A stretch of DNA of 5,469 nt from Deltaproteobacteria bacterium (GTDB lineage: Bacteria > Desulfobacterota > G020345765): contig JAUWWP010000210.1 of assembly GCA_030616835.1 (NCBI GenBank), forward strand, positions 1 to 5,469, read 5' to 3'. This document shows, piece after piece, positions 4,782 through 5,469 of this stretch (its first letter is position 1; each line of letters begins with the position of its first letter). The translations under genes and the position numbers were made by a program. Under the pieces are notes generated by a model that saw only the letters and a program-made list of their open reading frames with translations, was not told the DNA's origin and did not search any database.

Positions 4782-5080
4782 TTATTCCTCTATAATCTTA
4801 AATACCTCAGCCCCCTCCCTAGCCTTCTGTTTAACCTTTACCCCTATATCCTCGCCAGGTCAGTGGCGAAGGCATCGACATGGTGATCGAGTTCCCGGTA
4901 TTTCATAAAGGTGCCCAAGAACCAGATCACATTATCGTCAGGATACTTCTTCACGCTTTCTCGAAGTATATCGCCCAATGACATTTTCGGAAAATCAATG
5001 TTCTTGGGGACCTCCTCAGGCCAGCCGGACTCCTTCTTGAACCAGATCTTCGCCTCATCTACCTTAAATTTCCTGTTCAT
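4782..5080 (-). pseudogene. Truncated, frameshifted acyl-CoA synthetase (AMP-forming)
   Basis: The ATG at 5080 follows AAGGAG (5087-5092) by 6 bases. An ATG at 5101 overlaps poorer context and is less likely. The frame gives 78 residues with the N-terminal pattern of acyl-CoA or acetoacetyl-CoA synthetases: AKIWFKKESGWPEEVP, then LGDILRESVKKYPDDN, then MKYRELDHHVDAFATDLARI, ending at TAG 4844-4846. Skipping two bases (TA of that TAG) restores ARI-GVKVKQKAREG and then AEVFKIIEE, closing with TAA at 4782-4784. The GVK fits the expected synthetase sequence, but the ATP-binding, AMP-binding and C-terminal domains, some 450 residues, are absent. So this is the head of a synthetase joined to a short tail, probably after an internal deletion plus a 2-base shift. 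Known enzymes activate fatty acids for beta-oxidation or lipid synthesis. The tail's origin is not known to me. Confidence 0.68.
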
Positions 5081-5086
5081 TATCTT

Positions 5087-5092
5087 CTCCTT
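5087..5092 (-). promoter_or_regulatory. Shine-Dalgarno site deciding the synthetase start
   Basis: AAGGAG on the minus strand, 6 bases before the ATG at 5080. It lies inside the alternative longer reading from the ATG at 5101, which has no comparable site. Confidence 0.6.
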
Positions 5093-5129
5093 TTTCTTCA
5101 TCGATTAATATCTCAACCTGCGTTATCCG

Positions 5130-5469
5130 TTATTGAAAATACTGGTCGGCATTGGCATTGATATAGCTGGCAGTGTGGGTGGCAAAGCCCATAATTGACA
5201 GTTGAGGGTTTACCCCTAAGGAGGAGGGAAATATGCTGCCATCGCAGATAAAGAGATTGGCCACATCATGGGCCTCACAATGAGAATTGACCACCGATTT
5301 CCTGGGTTTCTTTCCCATCCGGCAGGTGCCCATAGGATGGAAGGCCATCATCCCAAAGTCGGTTGCTTTAGCCCTCCTTTTTCTTATCTTATCTACTTCC
5401 TGTCTTGAGTTGATCTCAGGCAGACCAGGAAGGTAGGGGAAAACCTTTTTAGCCCCGGCAGCAAAAAAG
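5130..5469 (-). CDS. GMC family FAD-dependent oxidoreductase, C-terminal part
   Basis: This is the last 112 codons of a gene whose beginning lies beyond the right window edge; it ends with TAA at 5130-5132. It carries the C-terminal GMC domain: FHPMGTCRMG, then VVNSHCEAHDVANLFICDG, then SIFPSSLGVNPQLSIMG. In characterised members (choline, cholesterol and alcohol oxidases) the His of the HP motif and the Asn of VNPQ sit at the flavin and act on the alcohol. Both are present. The family oxidises alcohols in sugars, sterols or long-chain alcohols; the substrate is set by the unseen part. The next gene on the same strand, 49 bases on, is the acyl-CoA synthetase remnant and then degV, so a fatty-alcohol or lipid role is a reasonable inference. 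No internal stop is visible, so this end of the gene looks intact. Confidence 0.88.
   Translation of the reverse strand, partial: FFAAGAKKVFPYLPGLPEINSRQEVDKIRKRRAKATDFGMMAFHPMGTCRMGKKPRKSVVNSHCEAHDVANLFICDGSIFPSSLGVNPQLSIMGFATHTASYINANADQYFQ

Noticed and set aside
1..5469. CRISPR array or tRNA gene
   Set aside because: No evenly spaced direct repeats were noticed, and no cloverleaf with a standard T-loop was recognised on either strand.

Overview
The window looks like bacterial DNA from an uncultured, AT-rich lineage. All supportable genes lie on the minus strand, most have Shine-Dalgarno sites, and the content (PilZ protein, stand-alone receiver, GMC oxidoreductase, acyl-CoA synthetase remnant, DegV) would fit a Gram-negative anaerobe such as a Desulfobacterota-like or candidate-phylum bacterium. 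That placement is inference; no marker gene is present. The first ~200 bases are clearly GC-rich and use GC-rich codons, unlike everything after them. This marks a compositional break: recent transfer or an assembly join.

Layout from low to high coordinates, all genes read right to left. (1) 1-202: start of a xylose-isomerase-like TIM-barrel gene, cut by the window edge. (2) 203-989: mostly non-coding, holding a 53-residue zinc-finger-like gene (442-603), a hairpin in its upstream region, and a cluster of inverted repeats at 769-906 that could be a structured RNA. (3) 990-1537: a PilZ gene preceded by a 10-codon leader ORF and a hairpin, and overlapped at its end by a possible 35-residue membrane protein. 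(4) 1592-1834: a small helical reading frame broken by TGA. (5) 1901-1989: an 89-base element with perfect 11-base terminal inverted repeats. (6) 1990-2250: a two-helix membrane protein of holin-like type. (7) 2342-2884: a CheY-like receiver followed in the same frame by the broken half of an FHA domain. (8) 3097-3843: a HAD-family phosphatase with an in-frame TGA next to motif II. (9) 3926-5469: an intact degV, a truncated and frameshifted acyl-CoA synthetase, and the C-terminal part of a GMC oxidoreductase that runs off the window.

The right-hand block has a lipid flavour: GMC enzymes often oxidise alcohols, AMP-forming synthetases activate fatty acids, and DegV proteins bind fatty acids. 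The middle has a signalling flavour (PilZ for cyclic di-GMP, receiver, FHA for phosphothreonine), but these genes are spaced apart and several are damaged.

The most striking overall property is gene decay. Four reading frames carry stops (TGA twice, TAG, TAA) or a frameshift and large truncation, while degV, PilZ, the receiver, the holin-like gene and the visible GMC part are open. Because all three stop codons occur as interruptions and TGG is used normally for Trp, genetic recoding is a poor explanation; pseudogenes or sequence errors fit better. I did not see a convincing new multi-gene system. The best leads are the small zinc-finger protein, the PilZ leader arrangement, the palindromic element and the structured intergenic region.
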